From contig OX375872.1 in the NCBI GenBank assembly GCA_947359465.1, positions 78,909,641-78,973,640 on the forward strand: 64,000 nucleotides of DNA, in the 5' to 3' direction. A program made the translations under genes and the position numbers. This DNA comes from Metellina segmentata (taxonomy: Eukaryota; Arthropoda; Arachnida; Araneae; Tetragnathidae). A model generated the notes under the pieces. The model saw nothing but the letters and a program-made list of their open reading frames with translations, did not search any database and had not been told where the DNA came from. Shown here piece by piece: positions 24,053 to 36,091 of this stretch. Every line of letters begins with the position of its first letter. The stretch's first letter is position 1.

Positions 24053-24661
24053 AATAACTCACACTTAAATATGAGAATTTCATACTTTTTATCCGAACCA
24101 ATACAGCTGGAAGAAAAGCTTAGAATTTCTTTTGCTTCACCGTCACTTTAATCAACTTGTCGACTTTCATTCCGAAAATTCATTAGATATGGTTTTTAGC
24201 AAGATGATACTTTAATTACTTAATGAATCAATGAACGTTATTAGTTGCTTATTATTTTTTTCCTCGTCCCTTATTCCGAACTTGTCTTCCTGAGGATAGT
24301 AATTACTAATTTAACACGAAACACAAAACAGGCCGGATTTCATTTGGGATTAGATTTAATCATAATGTAGCACTACTCTCCTAAAAACTTTGTTTCGGAA
24401 ATTATAGAGGGTGTTCCGAAAAAGTATTTAATAAGAAAATCTTCACTCAAAGTAATTAATCGACTGTTTCTGGTTGTTTTCGAGACAATTTTCTTGTTGG
24501 TGCCAGACGTGTCTATCGGTTATAATTATGTGAATAAAACGTAATGGATTGTCTCCTATTTAACTATCTCCCAAGTTTAACAATTGTGAGTATACTAACA
24601 TTAAAATTTAACAAGATGTTTAGTCTAAATTATTAATGGGATTGCAGTTTGATGTGATAAT

Positions 24662-25458
24662 TAGGGCAACTTTTTTGTTGCAGTAAAAATGGAAAAAGTT
24701 GCATTTATCATTCCCTAAAGTTGCATTTATGGAAATAAAGTTGCATTTATTTTTGATACTCTAAATTCTAAAATAAATTATTCGTAAAAAAATGAAAAAA
24801 TTCTAAATATATTGACAATTTTAGTCGGGTACAACAGTATTATGATACATTCTAAAATACAGAAGAACCTTGAATGGTCGATCCTTGCTCAGTAATTTCT
24901 TTAACATTGAAAAACTGCGCCAGCCGCAGTCATATAATGTGCTGTATCGGATAGCAGAAGCGCAAAATCCTTTAGCTCAACATTCAGATTTTAAAACGTC
25001 ATCTACAAGGCGAACAAAATATTGATGATCGACACTCACCTCGCAAACTCTTCTGTCGATTATGCAAGTTTCCTCTGGATTATCAAGAGTGCCAACCAAT
25101 GTGTTAAAAGTTACTTCTTGCCATTTATTTCACTTTCGTCTGTTAGGACGAACCCCTTCTTTCCATGAACTTGTTTGATCCGCAATACTTCAGCTTTCGC
25201 AAGATCAGACACAAGTGATCTAAGGGTTGATTCAGAGGGCAAAAAATGAAATAGTAATTTCATATTATTTAATTTTAAGCTGCATTTTAAAAAGTTGCAG
25301 GTGGTTGCATTTATGCAAAAAGTTGCATTTATGCAGAAAGTTGCATTTATGTTGCGGAATTCCATGCGGTCCATGTTGGAGGAATTTTGTTTTTAGTACT
25401 TAACATGCAGCGTGGAACGTGTGAAAGAAAGTTGCATTTGTTGCAAAAAGTTGCCCTA
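24662..25458. mobile_element. hAT element, 797 bp, with 8-bp target duplication
   Basis: The termini read TAGGGCAACTTTTT inward from both ends. GTGATAAT is present directly outside at 24654-24661 and 25459-25466, an exact 8-bp duplication. The TAGGG start and 8-bp duplication are typical of hAT. AAGTTGCATTTAT is repeated several times just inside both ends (about 24697-24750 and 25310-25350), a likely subterminal binding site. The interior holds part of a transposase gene on the minus strand, so this copy is internally deleted. Confidence 0.92.
24855..25260 (-). pseudogene. Partial hAT transposase, CGGBP1-like group
   Basis: On the minus strand LPSESTLRSLVSDLA and KKGFVLTDES (25240-25130) are followed, after a break, by NTLVGTLDNPEETC (about 25105) and then ELKDFALLLSDTAHYMTAAG (about 24990-24925). 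From memory, these correspond to the STLR, D(E)TTD..VVGTL and LLxSDAAxYMxxAG blocks of arthropod hAT transposases related to CGG-repeat-binding protein 1. The Asp in the TDES and LSDTA blocks would be catalytic. The N-terminal zinc finger and the C-terminal part are missing and the frame changes, so the piece is inactive. It lies wholly inside the hAT termini. Confidence 0.65.
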
Positions 25459-25884
25459 GTGATAATCGAAAATTGATGCAATTCTTAATTGATTGTTGAA
25501 AGTATTTTTAACGATTATGTACCATGATCAGAAAATCGATTGAGGTCAATAGGTAGCTTTAACTTATGCAGGTTCCAGTTTTTAGTGTTGCAGTTTCATC
25601 CTTAACAAGGGTAAACAATTAATTCAAATCTGTAGTTAAAAAATCTTCATATTTTTTTATTTCGAAACTTTAAGCAAAGCTGTATGCTTACCAAAGAAAT
25701 AACCACACAGACAATACAGACAACGCAAAAATCAAACTGCCGATTGAAATACAACTGAAAACACGAAAGTAGTGTCTAACGTGCTGGTTCATTAAATTGT
25801 AAGTAGTACACAAAATAAAAATTATGATCAATCACATTCATAATAATGGGAATGGCTCACTAATACGTTGCACCTAGTGTAGGT

Positions 25885-26030
25885 AAAATTAACATGGCAC
25901 TGAAACAACACACAACGAGCTATTGACGACGGTGCGGGATTAATCCCGAAGGGAAAGATCCAAGGACAAAGCCTCGTAATTTTGAACTATGGTCAGATGA
26001 CGAGAACAATACCTGAGCTAGCATCCCAAT
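25885..26030 (-). repeat. SINE-like repeat S, reverse orientation
   Basis: The complement carries the repeat S order: TCAGATGACG-like CTGACC block, TTCAAAATTACGAGGC, TTGTCCTTGGATCTTTCCC, GATTAATCCCGCACCGTCGT and GTTGTGTGTTGTTTCAGTGC. Confidence 0.7.
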
Positions 26031-26059
26031 GCACTTAGTGACTGTTTCATTGTGAACCA

Positions 26060-26290
26060 TTTGTACCAATTTCTCTTTACGCACTATACCAATGTACTCA
26101 TTTCTCTTTACACACTACATGCCAATATACTCATTTCTCTTTACACACTATATCAATGTACTCATTTCTCTTTACACACTATAACAATGTGTGTACTCAT
26201 TTCTTTTTACACACTAAACTAATGTACTCATCACTCTGTACACACTATACCAATGTACTCATTCCTCTTTATGCACTATACTAATGTTTC
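26060..26290 (+). repeat. Minisatellite, about 32-bp unit, 7 copies
   Basis: ATGTACTCATTTCTCTTTA then CACACTATACCA recurs seven times with a few changes and one short insertion (GTGT near 26190). Confidence 0.88.
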
Positions 26291-27329
26291 TTCTCAGTCG
26301 TTTACATTTCTATTTTATGAATTAATTTATTATGGGGGACAAACTTGAGCACACTTTCTTTTTTACTGTTAACTAATTCCACTACAAGTATGACCGCTGT
26401 TTACCAAGACTATACTTCGAATTATGGAATACCTTAAAAAATCATCCAAGAGCATTTCAACAAATCATAAACGCTTCATAAGTTCTGTTCCAAAATTCTA
26501 AAAACAATTTTCCTTATTTATAACATGGATTTGGATGAACAATGGCAGATTATCGCTTTACACAACTGATTTTGTATCATTCTTACTTTCTTTAGCTCAT
26601 TTTACTGCCTATTTCTTCCAATACCTTCGACATTCGAGAGTTACTTCTCAAAAAAATTAGAAATTAAGTACCACCGACGACAAACTCGATAAGCTTCGTT
26701 GGAATTGGAGTCTATCCACAATTGCATGATATCCACGGAAATAATTAATTGATCATTATTCTGAAAAACATCTTAAATTCTGCTCATTGCATCAGAGTGT
26801 GATACGAGAATCATTATTTCTGACGCCATGGCAGATGTAGACGAAACGTAAGCCGACGCCAAGCGGCGCAAATATTGTTTCCATCTAGGAAATTTTAATG
26901 AGGATGTCCAATTTTAGCAGCATATATATGTCTGAACCTCCTGTTTGAATACGGGAAGGGGGCGTAGAGAAGGCATTGGCAATCGCCTTCCCAAGCATAA
27001 TAACTGGCTGTCTAAATGACAAATATTCCCTTTCCAGCGAACACCACTGATATCCTGGAAGACGGGTACGTAACAGGGTTTCGCAACTCATCTTTGTAAA
27101 TCAAGGCCTAACTCTCAATCTTGGCTCATTCGGTTGCTTTAATAAAGGGATCCGGGATTATGAGAAACGGAAATCTCTGCTGCAGGCCGGGTTATCGCAT
27201 GATGTTTGTCCTAAATGGATTCTGCTGATAGGGAACGCTTGTTGTGGATGAACAGATCAATAATTGTTTCAGCATTTGGATGTTGGAAAAGGGGTGATTT
27301 AAACCGTCTTTTTTTTTGACGGAATTATA
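26291..27329. other. No recognised gene
   Basis: The stretch 26820-27240 is richer in G+C than its surroundings and holds a 68-codon minus-strand frame (27091-26885), but I see no known motif or terminal repeat in it. Confidence 0.3.
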
Positions 27330-27920
27330 GCTAGGTAAAAGAATTGCCCATGTCCAGTAGGTATTCTTTTGTTTCGTAAATGTACTGGATGCTTCGCTAT
27401 AAATGGCTAAGGAAATTGTGTGATAAATAGCTGTATTTAGAAACGGCGTACTAAAAGACGAATTGGAGTTTTTTGTGTTTTATTTCTAGGTAACAAAAAT
27501 AACTTAGATCAGTAAGTATCATTTATATCGCAAATGCACTGAAAGTCTTAGTATGTACGTGGATTGAAATTATATTATACATCTAATCATTACATCTGAT
27601 TTTAAATATACCATCAATAGCTATATTTAATATCAGATTACTAAAGACAAGGTGGAGTTTTTAGAAAAATGGAGGAGCTGAATGGAGTTGAATTATTGCT
27701 AGATAATAAATATAACACACATAAGAGTAGATATTTGTTCATTCGTAAGTGCACTGAAAATCTTAATATATAAGGCAATACATGTGCAAATTATGCGATA
27801 AATATCTTTATTTAAAACCAGCGTACTAAACAACTACCTTTATTATTATAGATAACAAACACATCCAGTAGGTATTTTTCTTGTATAAATGTACTGAAAA
27901 ACATTTACGGAATGATGACA
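27330..27920 (+). repeat. Diverged tandem repeat, about 190-bp unit
   Basis: GCTGTATTTAGAA..GCGTACTAAA and GTACTGAAAATCTTA-type blocks recur at about 27433, 27625 and 27812, and at about 27380, 27537, 27750 and 27891. The units are heavily diverged. Confidence 0.55.
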
Positions 27921-27956
27921 ATACTAATCTGTATGTTTTAGATTTTTATATATTTA

Positions 27957-28513
27957 CTAGGGGGCTCCTCTTTCCAACACTCCTTTAGCATATCCCGCTT
28001 GTTTTGCTTTCCAAACCAACACTCCTATCGCAGAGTCAATCTCCTGCGTCAGCGAAACCTCCGCTACCTGCTTGCCTTTGTTCATTGAGGTCACAGCGAG
28101 TTTCATCGAGGCTTTCATTCCCATGAGCCTCGGTTTCATGAAGGCCGATTGTCGTTGGATCTCCGAGCATCTGCGCAAGGAACAATTAATGCACTATAGC
28201 GAAATTATACTTTTTATTGCATCGAATTTATTTATGAACCAATTTCAAAAATAATTGTACCGTAAGAAAGAGTAGTACATTCTAAGGTTTCCTGCGATGT
28301 TACAGTAGATATAACAGTTTTAACATAACGAAAATGTCCCGCTTTTTCCCCAATTTCAGAAAAAAAATTATTATCAGGAACCAAATTTCTAAAAAAACTC
28401 GACGAGCTACAAAAATTTACGTTTAGAGGTACTCTAAAAATACTCAGTGCTGAAGACTGAAATTTTGTATGCGTTTTGCTCACTCGTGGTAAAAATTTCG
28501 CCTTTTTCGACAT
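27957..28513 (-). mobile_element. Helitron-like 3' end with short open frames
   Basis: On the minus strand the segment ends GGAGCCCCCTAG before a host T, the same form as the end of the Helitron at 9621. The last 220 bp are G+C-rich and hold a 73-codon frame starting MRRCSEIQRQSAFMKPR. Upstream on the same strand is a 93-codon frame, MSKKAKFLPRVSKTHTKFQS (28513-28232). Neither is recognised. The hairpin is degenerate and no 5' TC start was found, so the extent is uncertain. Confidence 0.4.
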
Positions 28514-28690
28514 TGATACTTAATGCACCCTAAACTAATAGCCGCATCGAGAAAAAATCTTCTTCCTCTTGTTCTCTGTATAATTTTGAACAAACCATGT
28601 TAATTTCGTAATTTTCTGATCTGTACTTTCTCGGGAAACCGTCTAAGAATCGAGCAAAAAAAAAGTGAATTCTCAATCAAGCGACAGAGG

Positions 28691-28738
28691 CTGCGGTTTT
28701 TTTTTTTTTAATAGAGAGAGAGAGAGAGAGAGAGAGAA
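28691..28738 (+). repeat. Poly(T) and (GA)n tract
   Basis: Twelve or so T residues are followed by TAATA and a (GA)n run. Confidence 0.95.
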
Positions 28739-28739
28739 A

Positions 28740-30114
28740 ATATCTTTTCTATGCATTGAAGAGATATTTTTCCTATCCATACATGTGCTTCAGATCTTCA
28801 CACGTGAGGCACAAGGATACAATGTGATAAAAACACAGCGTGCAAAGAGACGAAATAAAATCTTAGTCTAAAGGATATCGCATTAAGAAAACACAAAGTT
28901 AAAAACTTTTTTTTTCTCTATGAACCATTTTAGAAGTTTCTGTGGCAAGACAGTGTCAAACAATTTAGTAAATACTTTTATTTTATTCAAAGGAACTTGA
29001 AGGTTTGGTCCATTTTCATATTGCTTATCCTCAAGAATGAAGATGTAACTTGGCCTACTATCCTACTCGGCACTTTCAATTTTATTCGTTCAAGTTCAGC
29101 ATAAACTCAAACTGAAACATTAAATATATCTACTTCTTTCGACTTTATTTAAGCTTTAATGCTTAAAAATTCATAAAGCTGCTGAAAGAAAATGATTGAA
29201 ATTACACCTGTACAGTAAACAATTTACCTTTAGTTTTAACAGAATCTGTTAAATAATTGCATTTCTCATAGTGTGATGGAATGAACTCGAAAGGGTTAAA
29301 TTATCCCAAAAACATCTCCAGATTCACAGAAAGCATGTAAAACTGTTTTGATATATTAAAAAATGTTAACACATGAGTAAAAGTATCTTTGCTTCAATTT
29401 TTAGATCATTGACGCATTGTAGTATGGAAAAAGCCTATACTTTATTCCATAGCCTTTTATAGCTTTTCAAATAAAGAGAAACTTTTTTTTATTCTTTTTG
29501 CTGTCTCTCATCTGCAAAGGTTGTAAAAGTATCCGAAATTCTGCCTCAGCTAAGTGCGGAGAAGTTTTATGATTTGGTCTTAAACTTTTATTGGATCTGG
29601 GGATATATCAAAGACCTTTTACTGTAAAGCATCAATAAATGGAATATCTTAAGCTCAAAAGTTTGTTTAGATATTCGCATTGAGGAATTCGTGAATCTCA
29701 GAAACTCTGAGATTCACCCTACTTCACTTTCCATATATCTTGAAACAGAATTCGAAATAAGGCACTTTTTGTCCCTCAGCCGCATTCATTGATTCAGTTC
29801 TTAGTGACTTTCAGCATTGAGTATTTATGTACTTGTATTGTTCGCCAATCCCTTTTCCTAACAACTCGATTACGAATATTAATTGGTTACTTATTCAGAT
29901 AAGACAACCACTAGTTCTTTCTATAGCTTTGATCTTTCTCTCTTGGATCCCCATTCTTTTCTATGATACAATCGATTTCTAAAAATCTAGCTTTCGCTTT
30001 CTAATTCTCTCACTTGTATTAAAATTGATACTTATCGGTTGCTCAATTCAAGTCCCGTATAATTATTGAAATTTTAAGATTTAAACATACACTTAATTGA
30101 ATCGTTTTTTCCAT
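28740..30114. other. No recognised feature
   Basis: A+T-rich DNA. Only a small perfect hairpin, GAATCTCAGAAACTCTGAGATTC in form, near 29690-29715 was noticed. Confidence 0.4.
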
Positions 30115-30545
30115 AAATGTGAAATATAAGTAGACTGAGAATTGTTATTGAGTAGATTCAAAAACGTGCGGTCAACATGTCGTCTAGAAATCACGAGACT
30201 TATCTGTGAAAAAGTGACTTGATTCGCCGATATTGTATCTTATTGCCACGTCTGGCGATATATCATCAAATTTCATATTGATTCAGCAAGATTGGTGTGC
30301 GAATGTGCATTTCTAAAATCTGGCGACAAAAGTGATGAAATCGACAATGCCTATTATTGTCAACTGATCAATCAATGGATCAATTGGAGGATGAATCAAT
30401 GGACGGACGTCTTCTCCCGCCCCGTTGACCAATCATATGATGATTGTTAGGTTCCACCAAGCAGACGAAAGCAATCCAAGGGTCGTTACAACTAATTTGG
30501 CGTTACAACTAATTTGGGTCACATGATCTTGAGCACAGAAATAGG
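30115..30545 (-). repeat. Dispersed repeat R, reverse copy
   Basis: Its complement matches 33620-33990 in order: ATCATGTGACC, GACCCTTGGATTGCTTTCG, GGAACCTAACAATCATCAT, GATTGGTCAACGG and CATGTTGACCGCACGTTTTT, ending in CTCAGTCTACTTATATTTCAC. It is a full-length but diverged copy. With the plus copy starting at 30778 it forms an inverted pair. Confidence 0.7.
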
Positions 30546-30777
30546 TGTTACCATTGTTTGCTCTACTATTATACTTCTTACATTTTGTATTCCCATTTTT
30601 CGATGCTCCGACCCCGATCTTTCCGGCCTTCTGTTATACAACTGACTGCTGCTTGTGAAGAAGCACCCATTATAAGCCCCATTACTCCGTTAATCAATTA
30701 CTCCCATTACTCCATTCGCGTAAGCCCCCATTACTTCTAACAAGTACGTGTCATCTGACCATAACTCAAAATTTTGG

Positions 30778-31110
30778 ATCATGAATCCAAAACTAGTAGC
30801 AACGTTACCCTTAGATTACATTAGTTGTCTGATTGGTCCAGAGAACGAGAAAAGGCGCCCATCCATTGTTTCAACATCCGATTGATCAGACCGACATAGC
30901 AGTAGACTTTGATAATTTTACCACTTTTTTCGCCACTCTATTAAAGTGTGCTTATCGTAAGATGTTATATCTTCAGACAAGGCAACAAGATGACAAATCT
31001 ACCAACCAAGTCAAGTTTTCGCAGAGCAGTCATGTGAATACTTTTTGACATATTGGTCACACTTTTTGAAGCTCCTCTCAATAGCATTTCCCAGTACAGT
31101 TGTATTTCAC
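30778..31110 (+). repeat. Dispersed repeat R, plus copy
   Basis: It shares CTGATTGGTCCAGAGAACG, GCCCATCCAT and TTGGTCACACTTTTTGAAGC with CTCCTCTCAATAGCA with the copy at 33620-33990. Confidence 0.7.
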
Positions 31111-31157
31111 TTCGATGCAACTTCCTACGTAATAGCGATAATCACCACATCCATGCG

Positions 31158-31232
31158 CTTGCAAATGGAGATTCGAACCTCGTACCTATTGGGAGGCAGA
31201 CAAACACTATGACAACTTTACCCGTCAAGGGT
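31158..31232 (-). repeat. tRNA-Gly-like relic (SINE head)
   Basis: The minus strand reads GTAAAGTTGTCATAGTG, then CTGCCTCCCAA (anticodon-loop form of tRNA-Gly CCC), then GAGGTTCGAATCTCC, a near-perfect pol III B box. The A-box region is poor and no acceptor stem is evident, so this is more likely a SINE head than a working tRNA gene. Confidence 0.5.
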
Positions 31233-31234
31233 TC

Positions 31235-33619
31235 AAATATAAACAACGAAAGTTGTCGGCAATTTTTGATGGTAAAATGCAATAAGTTTCAAGGGTCAAC
31301 TTGTGAATGCATTCAAATAAACAAGTCTAAGTAGATGTGTAACTCAATAATATTTTTTACATTGCGCTGGAACAGAATTACTGAAAGGAGTTAAATTATA
31401 ATTGACAGATTGAAAATAATCTCGTGCCTAAGAATGGGAGCATTTTTACAGAAGCTCTTTGAAACTTAACTTTTGCGAACGCCTTAATAACTATATATAC
31501 CTAGTAAATGATTGCAATCGGTGTTCTGGATAATTGTAAGGGACATATTTACTAAGAGATCAATTTATTGTTTATATTTTTAATTTAAAAGCGCAATCGC
31601 ACCTTTCTTTCAACATTATTCCTCTTTATCATGTTAACTGTTAGTCATGAATGTTTAGTTGTTATATTACTGCCATAAATACCCTGATAAATTGAAAATC
31701 ATTAAAAAAAATAATTTTAAATGATTAGTGAGTACATTCGATGGATACTCGGCTTAAGTCGTCAAAATTTCTTGGTTCTATGAGTGATGACTTTGTCAAG
31801 GTTTACTGCATTTTCTAATAGAACTAACTAAATAAATAGAATGAATCTAAGCAGACGCGGCTTATACATAAGCAGAAAAGAACGAAAATTGTTTTCGAAT
31901 AAAAGAGAAGAGAGAAAACCATCCATTTATTCCGATCGTTAAAATCGCATTCTGACCAATCATTTAGAACTCAATCTTCTTTAAAATTGTTGTTTCTGCA
32001 ATGCAACATGGAATGAGGATAATGCTCCACAGTTAAACACAAGAAAGGGAGTTTATGCATCCTCCCTCCCTCAAGAGTGCATCAAATTCAATTCAGTGTT
32101 AAAATACTCAAAGTCACTTTAAAGTTCCTACTCTATCAGAGCGTTATCATTTTTAATCACTTTTAGAGTCTAAGCGACGTTTCTTCAGGCCGTGATTGAA
32201 GAGTAAGCAATTCTGTGTTAAGTGTGTTAAGATATTGCGAATGAGGAGTTTGGTGTTTTAGAAATAAACAAAAATAATCTGAATAGGCATTGTGATTTCG
32301 AGAATTAAGTCGGATTTTCTTCTTTTTATGCCTTTTAACCAAATCTGAGGCAAGCGTATTAAATCAATATAAAACTAGCAAACACAAACTTAAGTATATA
32401 AAGCAAGCAAATTCACAATAAATTTGAGTTTATTGATTGCATTGCGTCGAGTAAATGCGCACGTATATAGATAGATATTAATACCTAAATTCAGTAACAT
32501 TTTTAATGAATGTTTTTACCTTCAAATGCTTTCTTTGATAAGCTATAAGTTGAAAAATATCATTTAAAAAATTTTCATTGATTTTAAGATTTAGTTTTTG
32601 GATTTAAATGGGGGGACAAAGTAGAAACTTGTAACAGAAAAAGTATTAAATATCAATGACATCAGAACAATGAATCTTAAGCTTCATTTCAGAATTCAAA
32701 GTGATGTAATTTTTTATTATCCATTGCATTTTATGCACACGATTACCTTTGCGATAGGTTGGTTGGAGCTGTGCCAACCTTTGCGACAGGAGCTTTTACT
32801 ATAACTTTTTAACATAGATTCTTTCATTTTACTATTCAAACAAAAGATTTTATGTTGATTAACATTTATGTCTGTTATCACATTAAATAAAAGGTACCAC
32901 ACGCATATTTAATTTGATTTATTTCCACATTTTGTGATCATAAAAGCACTTCGTGAATAGTTCTTGTTATATGCCTCAGTGGTGTCGTGTGAGCATCATG
33001 GATATTCTTTGGTATGGTTGGGGGTCAAATTTGAATCTATGTTAAATTCGAGGGAGTGGTACTCACCAACTGGTCTCTGACATTGCTGAGGTGTCGTTGA
33101 TTCATGACATGCTGTGATCACAACGATTCTACGAGGCCCGGAATAACTTTAAAGAGTTTTACCTCTGTGGTTATTGAGAAATTGCTATTTACCGGGCACC
33201 CAATCTCCGCATTTTTCAGATTTCCTTGCTCCCCGAGAGATCTTCCAGTTTGTCCTTTGCCAGTTGCTTCACTATAATAAAATCCAGTTTCACACCCAAT
33301 GCTCTAACCAATAGCATCAACTCCACTCATCCCATATTCAATCACTGCGGCTGCTTAACCCCTCCCAATTTCTTATATTCACAAAGATATAAGTCGTTCC
33401 ATTTGATATTTATTGGTTGTGGCTTTTATTTGTTCTTTATTTGTTGTCTTTCACCTTTCAATTTGTCAAGCTACAGACATAGGAAAAGCTTTTCTGTCCC
33501 GGAAGAGAAAACTACACCCAGGGAGGAATCAAACCTGATCACCACCATCGTCATGACCAAAGCATAGAGGAAATAATGTAAAGTATAGTGGTCAGTGGTA
33601 ACCTTTTTAATGTGCCTAG
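31235..33619. other. No recognised gene
   Basis: Long A+T-rich stretch without coding support. The frame at 33226-33567 has no known motif. A weak B-box-like sequence on the minus strand near 33520 may be another SINE relic. Confidence 0.35.
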
Positions 33620-33990
33620 AATCATGTGACCAGAACTATTATTACGTGACCCTTAGCTTGCTTTCGACTGCTGGGTGAAACCTAACATTCATCATCTGAT
33701 TGGTCAATGGAACGAGAGAAGGAGCCCATCCATGCATCATCTGATTGGTAGATAGATTTATTACCTGATAATTGTGGACTTTGGCGGTTTCACCACATTT
33801 GTTGTCACTATAGAAATTCTGATGCACAAACATTTCCTATCATAATATGATATACCGCCATTGCGATAAAATATCAAATCAGTTTAAGTCAGAGTTGTCA
33901 AGTGACTACGAGTCAACATGTTGGTCACACTTTTTGAAGCTCCTCTCAATAGCAATGCTCAGTCTACTTACATTTCACGTCTATGAATCA
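33620..33990 (+). repeat. Dispersed repeat R, reference copy
   Basis: The most complete copy of the repeat found at 30115-30545 (minus) and 30778-31110 (plus). It runs from ATCATGTGACC to CTACTTACATTTCACGTC. No terminal inverted repeats or target duplication were found. Confidence 0.7.
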
Positions 33991-33991
33991 A

Positions 33992-34136
33992 AGTAAACAA
34001 CAAGAGGAAAAATCCTAGTTGAAATGTTATCTTTGATTAATGGAAGGCAATTAAAAATGTAACAATTGGCAAAGCTAATCAAAAATAACATGTTTATCCT
34101 AGGATTTTCCTCTGATTATTTACTTCGGTCCTCGTG
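33992..34136. repeat. Fold-back (stem-loop) repeat, about 145 bp
   Basis: AAGTAAACAACAAGAGGAAAA with TCCTAG and TTGATTA on the left are matched by the inverse on the right (TAATCAAAAATAACATG, CCTAGGATTTTCCTC, TTATTTACTT). The arms are about 55 bp and the loop about 35 bp. No clear target duplication, so superfamily is open. Confidence 0.75.
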
Positions 34137-35680
34137 ATGGTGGATGCTTTGTTCCATCGAAATGACTATAAGCTATTTTAATCAATCTATTTTTTTTTTC
34201 ATTTTTATTTATCCTTTTTTTTATTGAAGCTTTGAGAGTTTGACATCGTAACTATCCCTTGTTTCCTTCCCTACAGTACTAAAACAAATTCATTTTTAAG
34301 TCTAAATGCTTAAAACAAATCGTATAGATTAGAAAATAATTTTATATTAGAGTAAAAATTAGAATGACTGGGGTGGGTGAGAGTGAATGTTAGAAACTAA
34401 TAAGAAAGTGGTAAAGATTATTAAGTACAAACTAAAAAGACAAGTAAACTATGAGTTATTTGTGTTTTGACAATTAACTACATAACTAATAACTTGTATA
34501 ACTAACGGTAGAAGGATAGAGAAGGACAGGAATTCGATAACTTAGGAGAGGCTAATGAGGAAGTAACACTGCCTATATCATTCATTTTAAAACCCAGATA
34601 AGATTTATTTTTTCAAAAACATGAATATGTAGCTTTACTAATTATTTAAGTTCGTTTCGATTTTTCAGTATTTTAACAACATAGCTGTATTCGAAAAGCT
34701 TTTTTCGACTTACTCAGCTAAACTAATATAGTACTGTAACACTATAAACGCGGCTTCTCTGATCAAGCTGACATAAAGCAGACATATTCAAGAATTCCTG
34801 AATTGGAGATCATAAAGCTCTTTTGAAGTGATCAACATTCCATTGCTAACCCAAGAAGTACTATTACAGCACTCCATTTTACACATCGGCCATAAAGTTC
34901 TTGGCACTTGAAATAAACCCTCTTCATCTGACGTTACACTGACATTACGATCTCATAAATCTCAAGCCCCTTGAGAACACACAAGATTCCATCGACAGGG
35001 GGTTTTCAGCTGAAAGCCGACCTGGAACATTGAAGACAAGAGACCATCGAGAACTGAGAGCGCGAGGACCACGTTTGCTAACCTCTGCCCTAAACCTTGT
35101 TGTCCCAAAATATCTGTAATTATGCTGTACATATCAAGCTGTAGGATGTTAGAATAAATGTTGTAGTGGTGTAAACCAAAGGTCTCGTTCTTTTACGCTA
35201 CCATTTCTGTCACCACACCATTTCATCCAGTACAGTACTGAAATTAAAGGAGAACAACAGTGCTAAAAACGAATTCTCCCTATTTTGGACATATGATGGA
35301 TTTTTATTTTAACGTATTTCATCAGTCATTCCACTAGAAAAAATATTAAGAGCAAAATAAAATAATAGCCAAGTAAAACATCTTTCTAAAAATAGAGAAT
35401 TTGAGCAGTTGTCTTGCTTCAAAGCTATAATTAAATATATATCTCTTCAGTTATGGAAAAGGACATTAATGGGAAAGTTTCCACAGTGCATACCTTCATT
35501 CTCTTTAAAAACTTTACAGTTCCATAATTATTTATGCCTAAAAATTTTATGCAAAAAATACTCATACATTAGCTATAACTACCATTTGAATTATCAAAGC
35601 TGCAAAACTCAAAACTGTTAACTGAATAATCATTTCACCAATTTCGTATTTTAAGTATGCAAAAATTGAATTATATCATT
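34137..35680. other. No confirmed gene; possible solo-LTR remnant near 35000-35225
   Basis: The part 34900-35225 is richer in G+C and contains AATAAATGTTG and a CTCGTTCTTTTACG block resembling the 3' half of an LTR. No second copy or target duplication was found, so it is not called as one. Confidence 0.3.
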
Positions 35681-35693
35681 CATAACTTCTAAT

Positions 35694-36078
35694 AGAGCCG
35701 CGGTAGCTCAGTCAGTAGAGCGTCGGGCTCGCATCGGAAGGGTTGTGGGTTCTGTCCTCAGCGGAGCCTGCAATTCTGATGGTTACGAGATCGGCTCTTA
35801 GACCTGGCTAAAGACCGTCGTGTTCGCTAATGGTGGCTGGGGCACGTTAAATAGGTCGTGGTCACAAAGTCCCCCATGTTCCCATACAAATCAATACCTC
35901 TGGGGGTACCTGATCAGATGGTTATCGGCCTCTGATTGGGATCTAAATTACGATATGTATGTGTGAATGGATGTGTGAAAGGGACCTTCCTGTAAAACGG
36001 ATGTGTCATGCATGTAGAAGTCCAACCCTCCGGGGCAATGGCCCCCAATTGGGCCATATATGGCCCGCACGACAACAA
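35694..36078 (+). mobile_element. tRNA-derived SINE, complete, 13-bp target duplication
   Basis: The element starts with a tRNA-like head: GGTAGCTCAGTCAGTAGAGC (A box), an anticodon-loop-like CTCGCAT (Ala CGC type), and a degraded B box (GTGGGTTCTGTCC). A tRNA-unrelated body follows and it ends in CAACAA. CATAACTTCTAAT is present at both 35681-35693 and 36079-36091, a 13-bp target duplication as made by LINE machinery. It would need a partner LINE to move. An open frame on its minus strand (36132-35914) is incidental. Confidence 0.92.
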
Positions 36079-36091
36079 CATAACTTCTAAT

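Noticed and set aside
24409..24440. GAGGGTGTTCCGAAAAAG, resembling a transposon end
   Set aside because: No matching inverse end or target duplication could be found.
26040..26290. CRISPR-like array
   Set aside because: Units are contiguous minisatellite copies with no unique spacers, and the window is eukaryotic.
34900..35225. Possible solo LTR with AATAAA
   Set aside because: Same reasons: boundaries and target duplication cannot be shown.
35694..35770. Functional tRNA gene
   Set aside because: The B box is degraded and the sequence continues into a SINE body with a target duplication around the whole, so it is a SINE head.
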